A DNA stretch of 64,000 nt from contig JAFKLS010000016.1 in NCBI GenBank assembly GCA_017304675.1, positions 248,001-312,000 on the forward strand, written 5' to 3'. Below, one piece after another: positions 52,761-61,162 of the stretch. Each line of letters starts with the position of its first letter. Position 1 is the first letter of the stretch. The translations under genes were made by a program, and so were the position numbers. The notes beneath the pieces were generated by a model. That model saw only the letters and a list, made by a program, of their open reading frames with translations. It was not told where the DNA came from and did not search any database. The stretch is from Sphingobacteriia bacterium. Lineage in GTDB: Bacteria > Bacteroidota > Bacteroidia > Chitinophagales > Chitinophagaceae.

Positions 52761-53885
52761 ATGTCGCATTCAAAAGAAAGAACAGATAAAAATTGTTTGA
52801 ATTGCCATACACCTGTACATGGTCGTTATTGTCATGTATGCGGACAGGAAAATATAGAGCCTCAAGAAAATTTTTGGCACCTGGTGAATCATTTTTTTGC
52901 AGACATCACCCATTTTGATGGCAAGTTTTTCAGTACCCTTAAATATTTGTTGTTTAAACCAGGCTTCCTTGCCGGTGAATATTTAAAAGGGCGAAGGGCA
53001 TCGTACCTGCATCCGGTAAGAATGTATGTTTTTACTTCTGCTTTCTTCTTCCTGATTTTCTTTTCATTTTATCAAAAAGAAAATGAGCTGGTGCAAATTA
53101 ATAATAATAATAAGCCCATTAGCGCTAATATCATTAACTCATTGCAAAAAGAAAGACAAAAGAAAGCAGATATCCTGGCAAAGGCAGGTAATGATTCTAT
53201 AAAGAATATATTAATACATAAAATTGCCTTGCTGGATAGCGACATACAAACTTTGCAGAAAGATTCAACAGCCATTAATCAACTACGTTCCAGGAAAATA
53301 AACGAAGATATTTTATTTGAAAATGCAGGTAAAGCATATGAATCTGCGGAACAATACGATTCCGTTCAAAATACATTGCCAAAAAGTAAACGGGATGGAT
53401 TCTTTGAATACAGAACAAAAAGACAACTGATGCATCTAAAAGAGAAATACCACACTTCAAACGAAATATTCAAAGCAATTGCAGAGAAGTTCAAACACCT
53501 TATTCCGCAAATGTTGTTTGTGGGCTTGCCATTATTTGCCCTGGTATTGTTTGTTCTATATGCTCGGCACAATGAATATTATTACGTTAACCATGTTATT
53601 TTCCTGATTTATTTGTTTTGTGCAACATTTATTATCATTTTGTCGGGTCTTTGGTTAAGAAGCCTGCTGGGATTAGTACACTTTGGTAAAAGCAATGCCG
53701 GCGCACTCGTTGGGTTTTTCTTCACGTTGTTGATATTGTATTACTGGTATAAGTCAATGAAATTATTTTACAAACAATCCAGGATAAAAACAGTCCTGAA
53801 ATATGTAACTTTTGTTTTTACGAATATGATATTAATGAGTATCATCTTTGTAGTATTCCTTTTATTTTCTGCTATGATGCTATAA
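52761..53885 (+). CDS. DUF3667 membrane protein with zinc-ribbon
   Basis: A 374-residue protein. The N-terminus carries a zinc-ribbon (CLNCHTPVHGRYCHVCGQE; two C-x-x-C pairs), followed by ENFWHLVNHFFADITHFDGK and the DUF3667 segment LKYLLFKPGFLAGEYLKGRR with YLHPVRMYVFTSAFFFLIF. A 130-residue coiled segment comes next, then four membrane helices (about residues 255-370). DUF3667 proteins are frequent in Bacteroidota and have no known function. It starts 100 bases from a divergent gene and is 10 bases from mazG. Confidence 0.85.
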   Translation: MSHSKERTDKNCLNCHTPVHGRYCHVCGQENIEPQENFWHLVNHFFADITHFDGKFFSTLKYLLFKPGFLAGEYLKGRRASYLHPVRMYVFTSAFFFLIFFSFYQKENELVQINNNNKPISANIINSLQKERQKKADILAKAGNDSIKNILIHKIALLDSDIQTLQKDSTAINQLRSRKINEDILFENAGKAYESAEQYDSVQNTLPKSKRDGFFEYRTKRQLMHLKEKYHTSNEIFKAIAEKFKHLIPQMLFVGLPLFALVLFVLYARHNEYYYVNHVIFLIYLFCATFIIILSGLWLRSLLGLVHFGKSNAGALVGFFFTLLILYYWYKSMKLFYKQSRIKTVLKYVTFVFTNMILMSIIFVVFLLFSAMML

Positions 53886-53895
53886 TACTTTTTTT

Positions 53896-54669
53896 ATGAA
53901 TGATATTGCAAATGCTTTTTTACGACTGGTAAAAATAATGGACGAATTGCGTGAGCAGTGCCCTTGGGATAGAAAACAAACCATACAATCTCTCAGGCCA
54001 ATGACTATAGAAGAAGCTTATGAGCTCACCGATGCCATTACAAATGAAGATTATAAAGGAATAAAAGAAGAACTTGGCGACCTCTTATTGCACATTCTTT
54101 TCTATGCTAAAATTGGTTCTGAGCAGAAGCAATTTGAATTGGTTGAAGTGATTAATGGTATTTGTAATAAATTAATTGTGAGGCACCCGCATATTTACGG
54201 AGATGTTAAGGTAAATAATGAGGAAGATGTTAAAAAAAATTGGGAAAAAATAAAATTAAAGGAAGGTAAACAAAGTGTTTTAAGCGGAGTACCGGTTGCT
54301 TTGCCGGCATTGGTTAAGGCTGCAAGAATACAAGAGAAAGCAAAACAGGTTGGATTTGAATGGGAAAATAAGGAAGATGTTTGGAAGAAAGTGGAAGAAG
54401 AAATGGCAGAACTAAAAGAAGTGGTAAATGATCAAAACAATAAAAACCGCATAGAGGAAGAATTTGGCGATGTATTGTTCAGCCTCATTAACTATGCACG
54501 GTTTTTGCATATAGATGCTGAAGGGGCGCTGGAAAAAACAAATAAAAAATTTATTTACAGGTTTACGGAAATGGAAAAAATGGCAGCTGCCGAAAACAAA
54601 CAACTCGCAACAATGAGCTTAGAAGAGATGGATGTTTTATGGAATAAAATAAAAAAGCAAAAAGTTTGA
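53896..54669 (+). CDS. mazG: Nucleoside triphosphate pyrophosphohydrolase MazG
   Basis: A 257-residue tandem MazG protein that splits (d)NTPs to NMP and PPi, cleaning damaged nucleotides. The first domain has LREQCPWDRKQTIQSLRPMT, EEAYELTDAI and the metal motif EELGDLLLHILFYAKIG. The second has VEEEMAELKE and EEFGDVLFSLINYARFL. The length equals that of E. coli MazG (263). It is followed by the histidine kinase gene with a four-base overlap, so the two may be translationally coupled, which is an unusual neighbour for MazG. Confidence 0.95.
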   Translation: MNDIANAFLRLVKIMDELREQCPWDRKQTIQSLRPMTIEEAYELTDAITNEDYKGIKEELGDLLLHILFYAKIGSEQKQFELVEVINGICNKLIVRHPHIYGDVKVNNEEDVKKNWEKIKLKEGKQSVLSGVPVALPALVKAARIQEKAKQVGFEWENKEDVWKKVEEEMAELKEVVNDQNNKNRIEEEFGDVLFSLINYARFLHIDAEGALEKTNKKFIYRFTEMEKMAAAENKQLATMSLEEMDVLWNKIKKQKV

Positions 54670-57600
54670 TTCATAAAATTCAGTCAGCCGTATTTAAGAA
54701 TGCTTACCTGCTTATTACAGCGGCCTGGCTGTTTACATTCTCATTTATATCTTACAACTATCTTAATTATAATGCCTCTGCACAAAAGGTAGCAGGAAAA
54801 ATAGAGCATTATATACAACAACAGGAAGCGCATTTTAAAACACTTGCTTCAGATACGGGCTTGATAAATGATTGTGTGGATCAGAAAATATTTTCAAAAA
54901 AACAGGCCGAATTGCTGAATGAAGATAATGGCTTTTTTATATACACTTTTAATGATCTGAATAACCCTATTTTGTCTTTTTGGAACAGTAACAAATATTC
55001 CATTAAACAGGAAGATGTTTTAAGGAGCGATGGGAATTATTTTGTGAACTATCAAAACGGTGATTTCATCCTTTCAAAAAAAACAATTCAACAAAAAAAT
55101 AATAAAGTAATCTGTATTCAGGTATTACCGGTAAGATGGAACTATTTTATTGAAAACAAATACCTGCAAACAGAATTTGTTAACCTGAAAGAAACAGATA
55201 AGTATTATGAAATAGCCGACACTTACGATGCGCTTTCAATAAAAAGTATTAATGGTAAGGTATTGTTTAAAATAAAGAGTAAAGCCAATAGGGAAGCGTA
55301 CAGTTATGATGGTTTTACAGTTGTATTAAGAGTTCTGGCTGTTTTTTTTGTGGCACTTTTCTTAAATGCCGTTTGTGCGGAACTGGTTTTAGCATTGGGT
55401 TTTTATAATGCTTTTTTTATTTTACTGCTGGCAATAACCGCCTTGCGGGTATGTTCTTATATATTCCCTTTTCCTTTCAATACAAGTTCATTCGGTTTTT
55501 TTGATCCTGCTATTTATGCGTCCAATTTTATTCATCCTTCTTTAGGAGATCTTTTCATTAACACTATATTGTTTTTTTGGCTTGTAAATTTTTACAGAAT
55601 ACACTGCCATTCTGTTGTTAAGAATGTATCAGTCAGGTTTATGGCACTTTATAATTACATTTCAATGGTGTTAATCACTTTGGTTTGTTTATTAATGGTG
55701 CAGGTTATTAGAGGTTTGGTGATCGATTCAAAAATATCTTTCGATGTAACCAATTTTTTTAGCTTATCTGTTTACAGCTTTATCAGTTTCATAATACTTT
55801 GTTTCTTGATCCTCACTTTTTTTTACCTTACCCATATTCTTTTAAAACCTGTTTTTGAAAATAATTTTTCATTTGGTAAGCAGCTTATTGTTGTGTGTAT
55901 AACAGGGTTAACCATTCTGTCTTTTAATATAGGTAAGCCTTCTATTCCACCCAACCTGGTATCATTATTATGGCTGATTATTTATTTGTTCATTCTTAAT
56001 CTTGGTACAAGGCAGAAAGAGTTATCCCTGTTGCGGTCTTCAAAACTTATTTTCTGGATCATGTTTTTTTCCGCATCATTGTCCTCATTAATTATTTATC
56101 AGAACACGGAGGTAGAATTACAACAACGCAAACGAAATGCAGAAATGCTTTCATTGCAAAGCTCAGTGGAGGATGAAAACATTTTTAAAATCGCTTTCTC
56201 AAATTTTAGAGACGATTATTTTAAAGTTAATGCAGACAGGTTATATACTGAGTATTCTAATAAGTTTATTAAGGATAGTTTGCTAAAAGAAAATTTTTCG
56301 GGCTATCTGAACAAATACGATACAAGGATTTATACATATGATAGCAGTTTGCAACCCCTTTATAACGATGATTCCACTTCTTATAATTCTCTTCACCTGA
56401 TCTTATTAAGAGTTTCTAAACCTACTGATATCCCTGGTTTGTATAGCTTTAAGGCAGATAAGGGGCAGGCCGGATATTTCCTGGAAAAATTTATACAAAA
56501 TAATGCCGGTAAAATTACTCATATATTGGTAACGGCTAATCCCAAACGATTTTCGAATGATGCCTTGTACCCGGTGCTATTTAAACAGGGGCAAGATATT
56601 TTTAAAGATATTACTGCCAACTATGCTTATGCCATTTACCAAAATGGTAAAATGGTAAAACATGTAAACGACTTCGATTTCCCGCTGGAAATTTCTTTAG
56701 ATAAAAAACATTATTACGGGTTTCAAACTTCTGAAGAAAATGGATACAGCCGGTTATGGTATTTCAGCAATGGAGATAAGCAAATACTTATTGTAAAAAA
56801 GATCGATTGGCTTTTTCAGTTCGTAGCATTATTTGCATGGCTTTTTTCGCTATTCATGGTAATACTGATGTTATTCTTTAGTGTTGATTTCCTGCTTAAA
56901 AACAGGTTTAGAATAACAGCTATTAAAAACTACTTTACAACGCTTAGTATCAAGTCACAGATAAATCTTATTATTGTTTCCGTTTGTTTTGTTTCTTTCG
57001 TAATTATAGGAATTGCAACTGTTTCTTTTTTCATTACCAGGTTTAACAATAATAATGAAGACAGGCTTTTTAAATCAATCAAGATTATCGGTGAAGAAAT
57101 TCAAACCAATATTAACTCACATTTTTTGTTCGATGATGTATTAACCATTAACGATATTGGTGTTACCGGTTACCTTGAAAGAAAAATTGCAGATATAGCA
57201 GAATCTCATGCTGCCGATGTAAACTTTTACGATTTAAATGGCAAATTAAAGGTATCAACACAGCCATATATTTATAATAAATACCTATTAAGTCAGCGAA
57301 TGAACCCAAAGGCTTATTATGAACTGGCCTATCTGCAGAAAGCGAAATTTTCACAAACGGAGCATATTGGTAAATTGAGTTTTCTAAGTTTGTATATTCC
57401 GGTAATTGATGAGAATGGAAAAACCTCTGCTTACCTAAACATCCCTTACCTTAATTCGCAGGAAGAATTAAACCAGGAGATATCCGGTTTTCTTGCTACG
57501 CTGATTAATTTGAATGCATTCATTTTTCTATTGGCCGGAGCTATTGCTTATGTGGTAACCAATCGCATTACATCGTCATTTGGCATAATCAGTAAAAAAA

Positions 57601-58409
57601 TGAAAGAGCTGAGCCTTGGAAAAGTAAATGAACCTATTGAATGGAATAAGCAAGATGAAATTGGTGAACTGGTAAACGAATATAATGTGATGGTGAGCAA
57701 GCTTGATGAAAGCGTGAAAGCACTTGCCAAAGCCGAACGGGAATCGGCATGGAGAGAAATGGCAAGGCAGGTTGCACATGAGATTAAGAACCCGCTTACC
57801 CCAATGAAGTTGAGCATACAATACCTGCAGAAAAATCTTGAAAAAGAATCTGATCATATTAAAACACTTTCTAACAATGTTGCAGGAATGTTAGTAGAAC
57901 AAATTGACCAGCTCTCTAAAATTGCAGGCGATTTTACCCTGTTCGCTAACATTAATAATGCAAACCCTCAAAAAATAAATATTCTTGAAACAATAGAATC
58001 TGTTGTTAACATGCAATTGATGGATACTTCAGTAAATATTTTATTGGAAAAGGGAAAAGACTCATCTATAGTGTATGTTGATAAGACCCAGATGAGCAGG
58101 TTGTTTACCAACCTTATTAAAAATGCGATTGAAGCAGCAAAAGGAACTGAAAAAACTGAAATTAGAATTACGGTAAAACAAACCGATAAAACAGTTTTAA
58201 TTGCCATAGCCGATAATGGAGCAGGTATACCGCAAACACTTGTACATAAAATATTCACGCCCAACTTTACCACAAAATCTTCAGGAACAGGTCTGGGGCT
58301 TGCAATTTGCAAAGGCATTGTTGAAAATGCCAATGGCAGTATCTGGTTTGAAACCAAGCTATCGCAGGGAACAATCTTTTATGTTCAGTTGCCTTTAGCA
58401 GTAAATTAG
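54666..58409 (+). CDS. Large NtrY-like sensor histidine kinase
   Basis: A 1247-residue membrane kinase. The start appears to be a TTG at 54666 overlapping the mazG stop. Residues about 15-35 are a membrane helix, then an outer domain to about 215, a cluster of seven or so helices to about 490, a second outer domain to about 715, two more helices and a third sensor domain to about 940. HAMP follows (near 975-1025). HisKA has RQVAHEIKNPLTPMKLSIQY with His1038. The ATPase has LIKNAIEAAKG, ADNGAGIP and SSGTGLGLAICKGIVE. It should autophosphorylate and pass the phosphate to a response regulator, but none is nearby. Confidence 0.9.
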   Translation: MIHKIQSAVFKNAYLLITAAWLFTFSFISYNYLNYNASAQKVAGKIEHYIQQQEAHFKTLASDTGLINDCVDQKIFSKKQAELLNEDNGFFIYTFNDLNNPILSFWNSNKYSIKQEDVLRSDGNYFVNYQNGDFILSKKTIQQKNNKVICIQVLPVRWNYFIENKYLQTEFVNLKETDKYYEIADTYDALSIKSINGKVLFKIKSKANREAYSYDGFTVVLRVLAVFFVALFLNAVCAELVLALGFYNAFFILLLAITALRVCSYIFPFPFNTSSFGFFDPAIYASNFIHPSLGDLFINTILFFWLVNFYRIHCHSVVKNVSVRFMALYNYISMVLITLVCLLMVQVIRGLVIDSKISFDVTNFFSLSVYSFISFIILCFLILTFFYLTHILLKPVFENNFSFGKQLIVVCITGLTILSFNIGKPSIPPNLVSLLWLIIYLFILNLGTRQKELSLLRSSKLIFWIMFFSASLSSLIIYQNTEVELQQRKRNAEMLSLQSSVEDENIFKIAFSNFRDDYFKVNADRLYTEYSNKFIKDSLLKENFSGYLNKYDTRIYTYDSSLQPLYNDDSTSYNSLHLILLRVSKPTDIPGLYSFKADKGQAGYFLEKFIQNNAGKITHILVTANPKRFSNDALYPVLFKQGQDIFKDITANYAYAIYQNGKMVKHVNDFDFPLEISLDKKHYYGFQTSEENGYSRLWYFSNGDKQILIVKKIDWLFQFVALFAWLFSLFMVILMLFFSVDFLLKNRFRITAIKNYFTTLSIKSQINLIIVSVCFVSFVIIGIATVSFFITRFNNNNEDRLFKSIKIIGEEIQTNINSHFLFDDVLTINDIGVTGYLERKIADIAESHAADVNFYDLNGKLKVSTQPYIYNKYLLSQRMNPKAYYELAYLQKAKFSQTEHIGKLSFLSLYIPVIDENGKTSAYLNIPYLNSQEELNQEISGFLATLINLNAFIFLLAGAIAYVVTNRITSSFGIISKKMKELSLGKVNEPIEWNKQDEIGELVNEYNVMVSKLDESVKALAKAERESAWREMARQVAHEIKNPLTPMKLSIQYLQKNLEKESDHIKTLSNNVAGMLVEQIDQLSKIAGDFTLFANINNANPQKINILETIESVVNMQLMDTSVNILLEKGKDSSIVYVDKTQMSRLFTNLIKNAIEAAKGTEKTEIRITVKQTDKTVLIAIADNGAGIPQTLVHKIFTPNFTTKSSGTGLGLAICKGIVENANGSIWFETKLSQGTIFYVQLPLAVN

Positions 58410-60076
58410 TTTCTTTTATGATGTTGCTGTATTAAGAAAGCTTCGAATTCTTTTTTTGAAAAACTGCTTAGGTTATTTGTTATGGTTAAACCTGCCTTTT
58501 GTGCCACCAGTACACCATATTTGCAATCGGCAAAACCTTCTATGGCGTGGGCATCAGGATCTATAGAGATTAATACATTTTTTGTAAGTGCGTAATCAAT
58601 CCAGCGCCAATCTATATCAAGCCTTCTTGGGTGTGCATTTAATTCAATCACCACATTATTGGCAGCACAGGCATCAATTACTTTTTTATGATTCACGGGG
58701 TAGCCGTTTCTGCTTAGCAATAAACGCCCTGTCATGTGCCCAAGAATAGAAGTAAAAGGATTCTCAATGGCTTTTATTAAACGCATCATTGCTTTTTCTT
58801 CATTCATTTTGAGATTTGAATGAATTGAAGCAATAACAAGATCAAAGCTTGCCAATACTTCATCATCATAGTCTAAACTGCCATCATTTAAAATATCGCA
58901 TTCTATACTTTTATAAATAGTGAATGGAGCTAATCGCTTATTTAAAGATTCAATAAGCGCATGTTGCTGAGTAATACGCTCTTCCGATAAACCATTGGCA
59001 TAAAAAGCCGCTTTTGAGTGATCACTGATAACGAGATATTCCAATTGCCTCTCTATGCAGGCATTAGCCATTTCTTCAATACTGTTCACTCCATCGCTCC
59101 AATTACTATGGCTGTGTATGATCCCTTTTATATCTTTTGGTTGAATAATGTGTGCAATTGAATTAGTTGTTGCTTTTTCAAGAATACTGGTGCTTTCTCT
59201 CAGATAGGCAGGAATGAAAGGGAGTTGATGTGCAGAAAAAATAATTTCCTCAGAAGTTACGGTAGGCTCTATTTCTCCAAATTTTTTATTCCATGCTTGC
59301 AAAAAATCTTCGCTGCTACTTGTTGTGAAAAGAACTTTGTAACGATTGTTGGTTGCCAAATAAAAACCGATTGTAAGATTTTCTTTCCCTTTGAAGGAAA
59401 TATAGGCAGCTTGTTCTGCAACAAGTTTATAGTCGTTTTTCTCAAAAAAGTTTTTTAATACAGATGCATTTGCATTCGTAACCCACTCTAATTTTTCTAT
59501 TATTTCAAGTTGACGTTTATATTCTCCGCTAATGTCAAAAAAGCAATCAGGAAAATTTTTTTGCAGTTGATGTTGAAAAATATCCACTATCTGTTCAACC
59601 TGTTGATATAAGTAACTTCCAATATTGTTGAAATAAAATTCAATGGCATCTTTAATATTCTTTTGTGTTTTTTCTCCAAATCCTTTATAAAGCAACAATC
59701 TGTTTTCATTACACGCATACAATAATTCACCCAATGTTTCTATTTCCAGTTCTTTCCAAATGGTGGCAATTTTCTTTGGGCCGATACCTTTTATCTGCAA
59801 CATTTCTAAAACACCTTTCGGCGTTTTTTCTAAATACTCTTTTAAAACACCGAGTTCATTTGTTTCAATCAACTCAATAATTTTTTTGCCTACAGATTCT
59901 CCGATGCCTTTGATGGAAAATATCTTTTGTGCAGGAATAGATGTAAGTTGTTCCGGGAGTTTTTCTATGGTGAAAGCCGCAACAGCGTAGGATTTGGCCT
60001 TAAAACTATTATCGCCGTGAATGTCCATTAATTTACTCAGCAAAGAAAACTGATCGGCAATTTCGTAGTTGTCCAT
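58406..60076 (-). CDS. polX: PolX-family protein with active PHP but degenerate polymerase site
   Basis: A 556-residue protein with the PolX layout: helix-hairpin-helix repeats (residues about 40-140, IFSIKGIGESVGKKIIELIE and LQIKGIGPKKIATIW), a Pol beta-like palm (about 160-300) and a C-terminal PHP domain from residue 310. In the palm, where active members have G-S-x-R-R-x-x-x-x-x-x-D-x-D, this one reads GEYKRQLEIIEKLEWV near residues 183-198, and the third Asp area reads NLTIGFYLATNN. PHP ligands are kept (IIHSHSNWSDGVNS, ISDHSKA, IELNAHPRRLDIDW, ISIDPDAHAIEG). I infer a nuclease or phosphatase without polymerase activity. Confidence 0.88.
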   Translation of the reverse strand: MDNYEIADQFSLLSKLMDIHGDNSFKAKSYAVAAFTIEKLPEQLTSIPAQKIFSIKGIGESVGKKIIELIETNELGVLKEYLEKTPKGVLEMLQIKGIGPKKIATIWKELEIETLGELLYACNENRLLLYKGFGEKTQKNIKDAIEFYFNNIGSYLYQQVEQIVDIFQHQLQKNFPDCFFDISGEYKRQLEIIEKLEWVTNANASVLKNFFEKNDYKLVAEQAAYISFKGKENLTIGFYLATNNRYKVLFTTSSSEDFLQAWNKKFGEIEPTVTSEEIIFSAHQLPFIPAYLRESTSILEKATTNSIAHIIQPKDIKGIIHSHSNWSDGVNSIEEMANACIERQLEYLVISDHSKAAFYANGLSEERITQQHALIESLNKRLAPFTIYKSIECDILNDGSLDYDDEVLASFDLVIASIHSNLKMNEEKAMMRLIKAIENPFTSILGHMTGRLLLSRNGYPVNHKKVIDACAANNVVIELNAHPRRLDIDWRWIDYALTKNVLISIDPDAHAIEGFADCKYGVLVAQKAGLTITNNLSSFSKKEFEAFLIQQHHKRN

Positions 60077-60102
60077 AATGCAGAATTAAAGGGGAAAGAT
60101 AT

Positions 60103-60139
60103 GCAATAAAAAAAGTCCCGAAGATTATTCGAGACTTTT
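60103..60139 (-). terminator. Rho-independent terminator after the Lys/Ala-rich gene
   Basis: On the minus strand AAGTCTCGAA (60137-60128), a five-base loop and TTCGGGACTT (60122-60113) form a 10-bp stem with one G-U pair, followed by TTTTTTTATT. It closes the rplU-rpmA-Lys/Ala-rich gene group. Confidence 0.85.
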
Positions 60140-60167
60140 GCTTAGTTATTTTTTAACTTCCTAAAGC

Positions 60168-60311
60168 TTATTTTTTTGCGGCTTTTTTCGCAGCTTTTTT
60201 AGGAGCGGCTTTTTTTGCAGCTTTTTTAGGAGCGGCTTTCTTTACAGCTTTTTTAGGAGCGGCTTTTTTCGCAGCTTTTTTAGGAGCAGCTTTCTTCGCA
60301 GCTTTTGCCAT
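60168..60311 (-). CDS. Histone H1-like Lys/Ala/Pro repeat protein
   Basis: A 47-residue gene. It reads MAKAAKK, then four 9-residue repeats AAPKKA(A/V)KK, then AAKK. The composition is only Ala, Lys, Pro, one Val and the Met, like the C-terminal tails of eukaryotic H1 and the Hc1/Hc2 proteins of chlamydiae. Such tails bind DNA without sequence preference. It lies 68 bases downstream of rpmA on the same strand with a strong terminator after it, so it may share the ribosomal-protein transcript. The ribosomal link could mean RNA binding instead. The repeats are also tandem 27-bp DNA repeats, prone to change in number. Confidence 0.8.
   Translation of the reverse strand: MAKAAKKAAPKKAAKKAAPKKAVKKAAPKKAAKKAAPKKAAKKAAKK
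60174..60292 (-). repeat. Tandem 27-bp repeats within the Lys/Ala-rich gene
   Basis: The coding strand repeats a GCT/GCC-GCT-CCT-AAA-AAA-GCT-GCG-AAA-AAA unit about four times with few changes (GCG/GCA/GTA). Repeats of this size can expand or contract by slippage, so the copy number may differ between strains. Confidence 0.75.
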
Positions 60312-60379
60312 GTTGTTAAAATTTAATGGTTAGTTAATAACCTAAAATTATAAACATTTTTCTAACTGCAAAAAAAAAT

Positions 60380-60646
60380 TTATACAGCAGCTGCAACTGG
60401 TAAAACAGATACAGTAGTTTTATCGTTTTTACCCTTCCTAAATTCTACTACGCCATCTGCCAATGCAAACAATGTATAGTCTTTACCAACTCCAACATTT
60501 TTACCCGGATGGTATTCTGTTCCGCGTTGGCGAACAATGATATTTCCTGAGATAGCAGGTTGGCCTCCAAATATTTTAACGCCTAAACGTTTGCTATTAC
60601 TGTCTCTTCCGTTTTTTACGCTTCCTTCACCTTTTTTATGTGCCAT
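60380..60646 (-). CDS. rpmA: 50S ribosomal protein L27
   Basis: An 88-residue ribosomal protein near the peptidyl-transferase centre. It starts [20 protein letters not shown], with [22 protein letters not shown] and [18 protein letters not shown] following. The N-terminus begins directly MAHKK, so no cleavable N-terminal extension of the Firmicutes kind is present. It is 42 bases after rplU in the usual rplU-rpmA order. Confidence 0.98.
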   Translation of the reverse strand: MAHKKGEGSVKNGRDSNSKRLGVKIFGGQPAISGNIIVRQRGTEYHPGKNVGVGKDYTLFALADGVVEFRKGKNDKTTVSVLPVAAAV

Positions 60647-60688
60647 GACAAAAAGAATTAATTATTAAACAATGCAATGCATATTTAA

Positions 60689-60994
60689 TTAAGCAATGCT
60701 TTCAATTTTAATTTGTGTGTAGTGAGTACGGTGTCCGTGTTTTTTACGGAAGCCTTTTCTTCTTTTCATTTTAAAAGCAATTACTTTATCACCTTGTACT
60801 AACTCTTTTACTATTTCTGCTTTTACTACTGCTTTAACATTGCTTCCTGTAGAAACAGAACCGGCATTGTCTACTAACAATACATCATTGAATTCAACTT
60901 TGTCTCCGGTTTTACCTTGCAGGTGAGGAACATATAAATTATCTCCTGCTTGCACTTTAAATTGCTGACCTGCGATTTTTACTACTGCTAACAT
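60689..60994 (-). CDS. rplU: 50S ribosomal protein L21
   Basis: A 101-residue ribosomal protein. Family marks are LAVVKIAGQQFKVQAGDNLY at the N-terminus and the basic C-terminal loop FKMKRRKGFRKKHGHRTHYT. It is the first gene of the rplU-rpmA operon. A consensus promoter lies about 20-55 bases upstream. Confidence 0.98.
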   Translation of the reverse strand: MLAVVKIAGQQFKVQAGDNLYVPHLQGKTGDKVEFNDVLLVDNAGSVSTGSNVKAVVKAEIVKELVQGDKVIAFKMKRRKGFRKKHGHRTHYTQIKIESIA

Positions 60995-61015
60995 GATTTT
61001 CCAAAATTAGGACGG

Positions 61016-61048
61016 CAAAGGTAAGGTTTGCCACTGAAAAAATGCAAA
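61016..61048 (-). promoter_or_regulatory. Predicted rplU-rpmA promoter
   Basis: On the minus strand TTTG (61048-61045), 21 bases, then TACCTTTG (61023-61016), a complete match to the Bacteroidota consensus. The -7 box ends 21 bases before the rplU ATG at 60994, giving a short leader. One of the clearest promoters in the window. Confidence 0.65.
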
Positions 61049-61162
61049 GTTTTTTAAGATAAATTACAACGCCTCTGCAAATAACAATAATTTGGCTTTT
61101 AATTATTGTTTTTCAGAGTGTTTAGAAACCTATTTTTGCCCACTCGCAGAATAAATGATATT

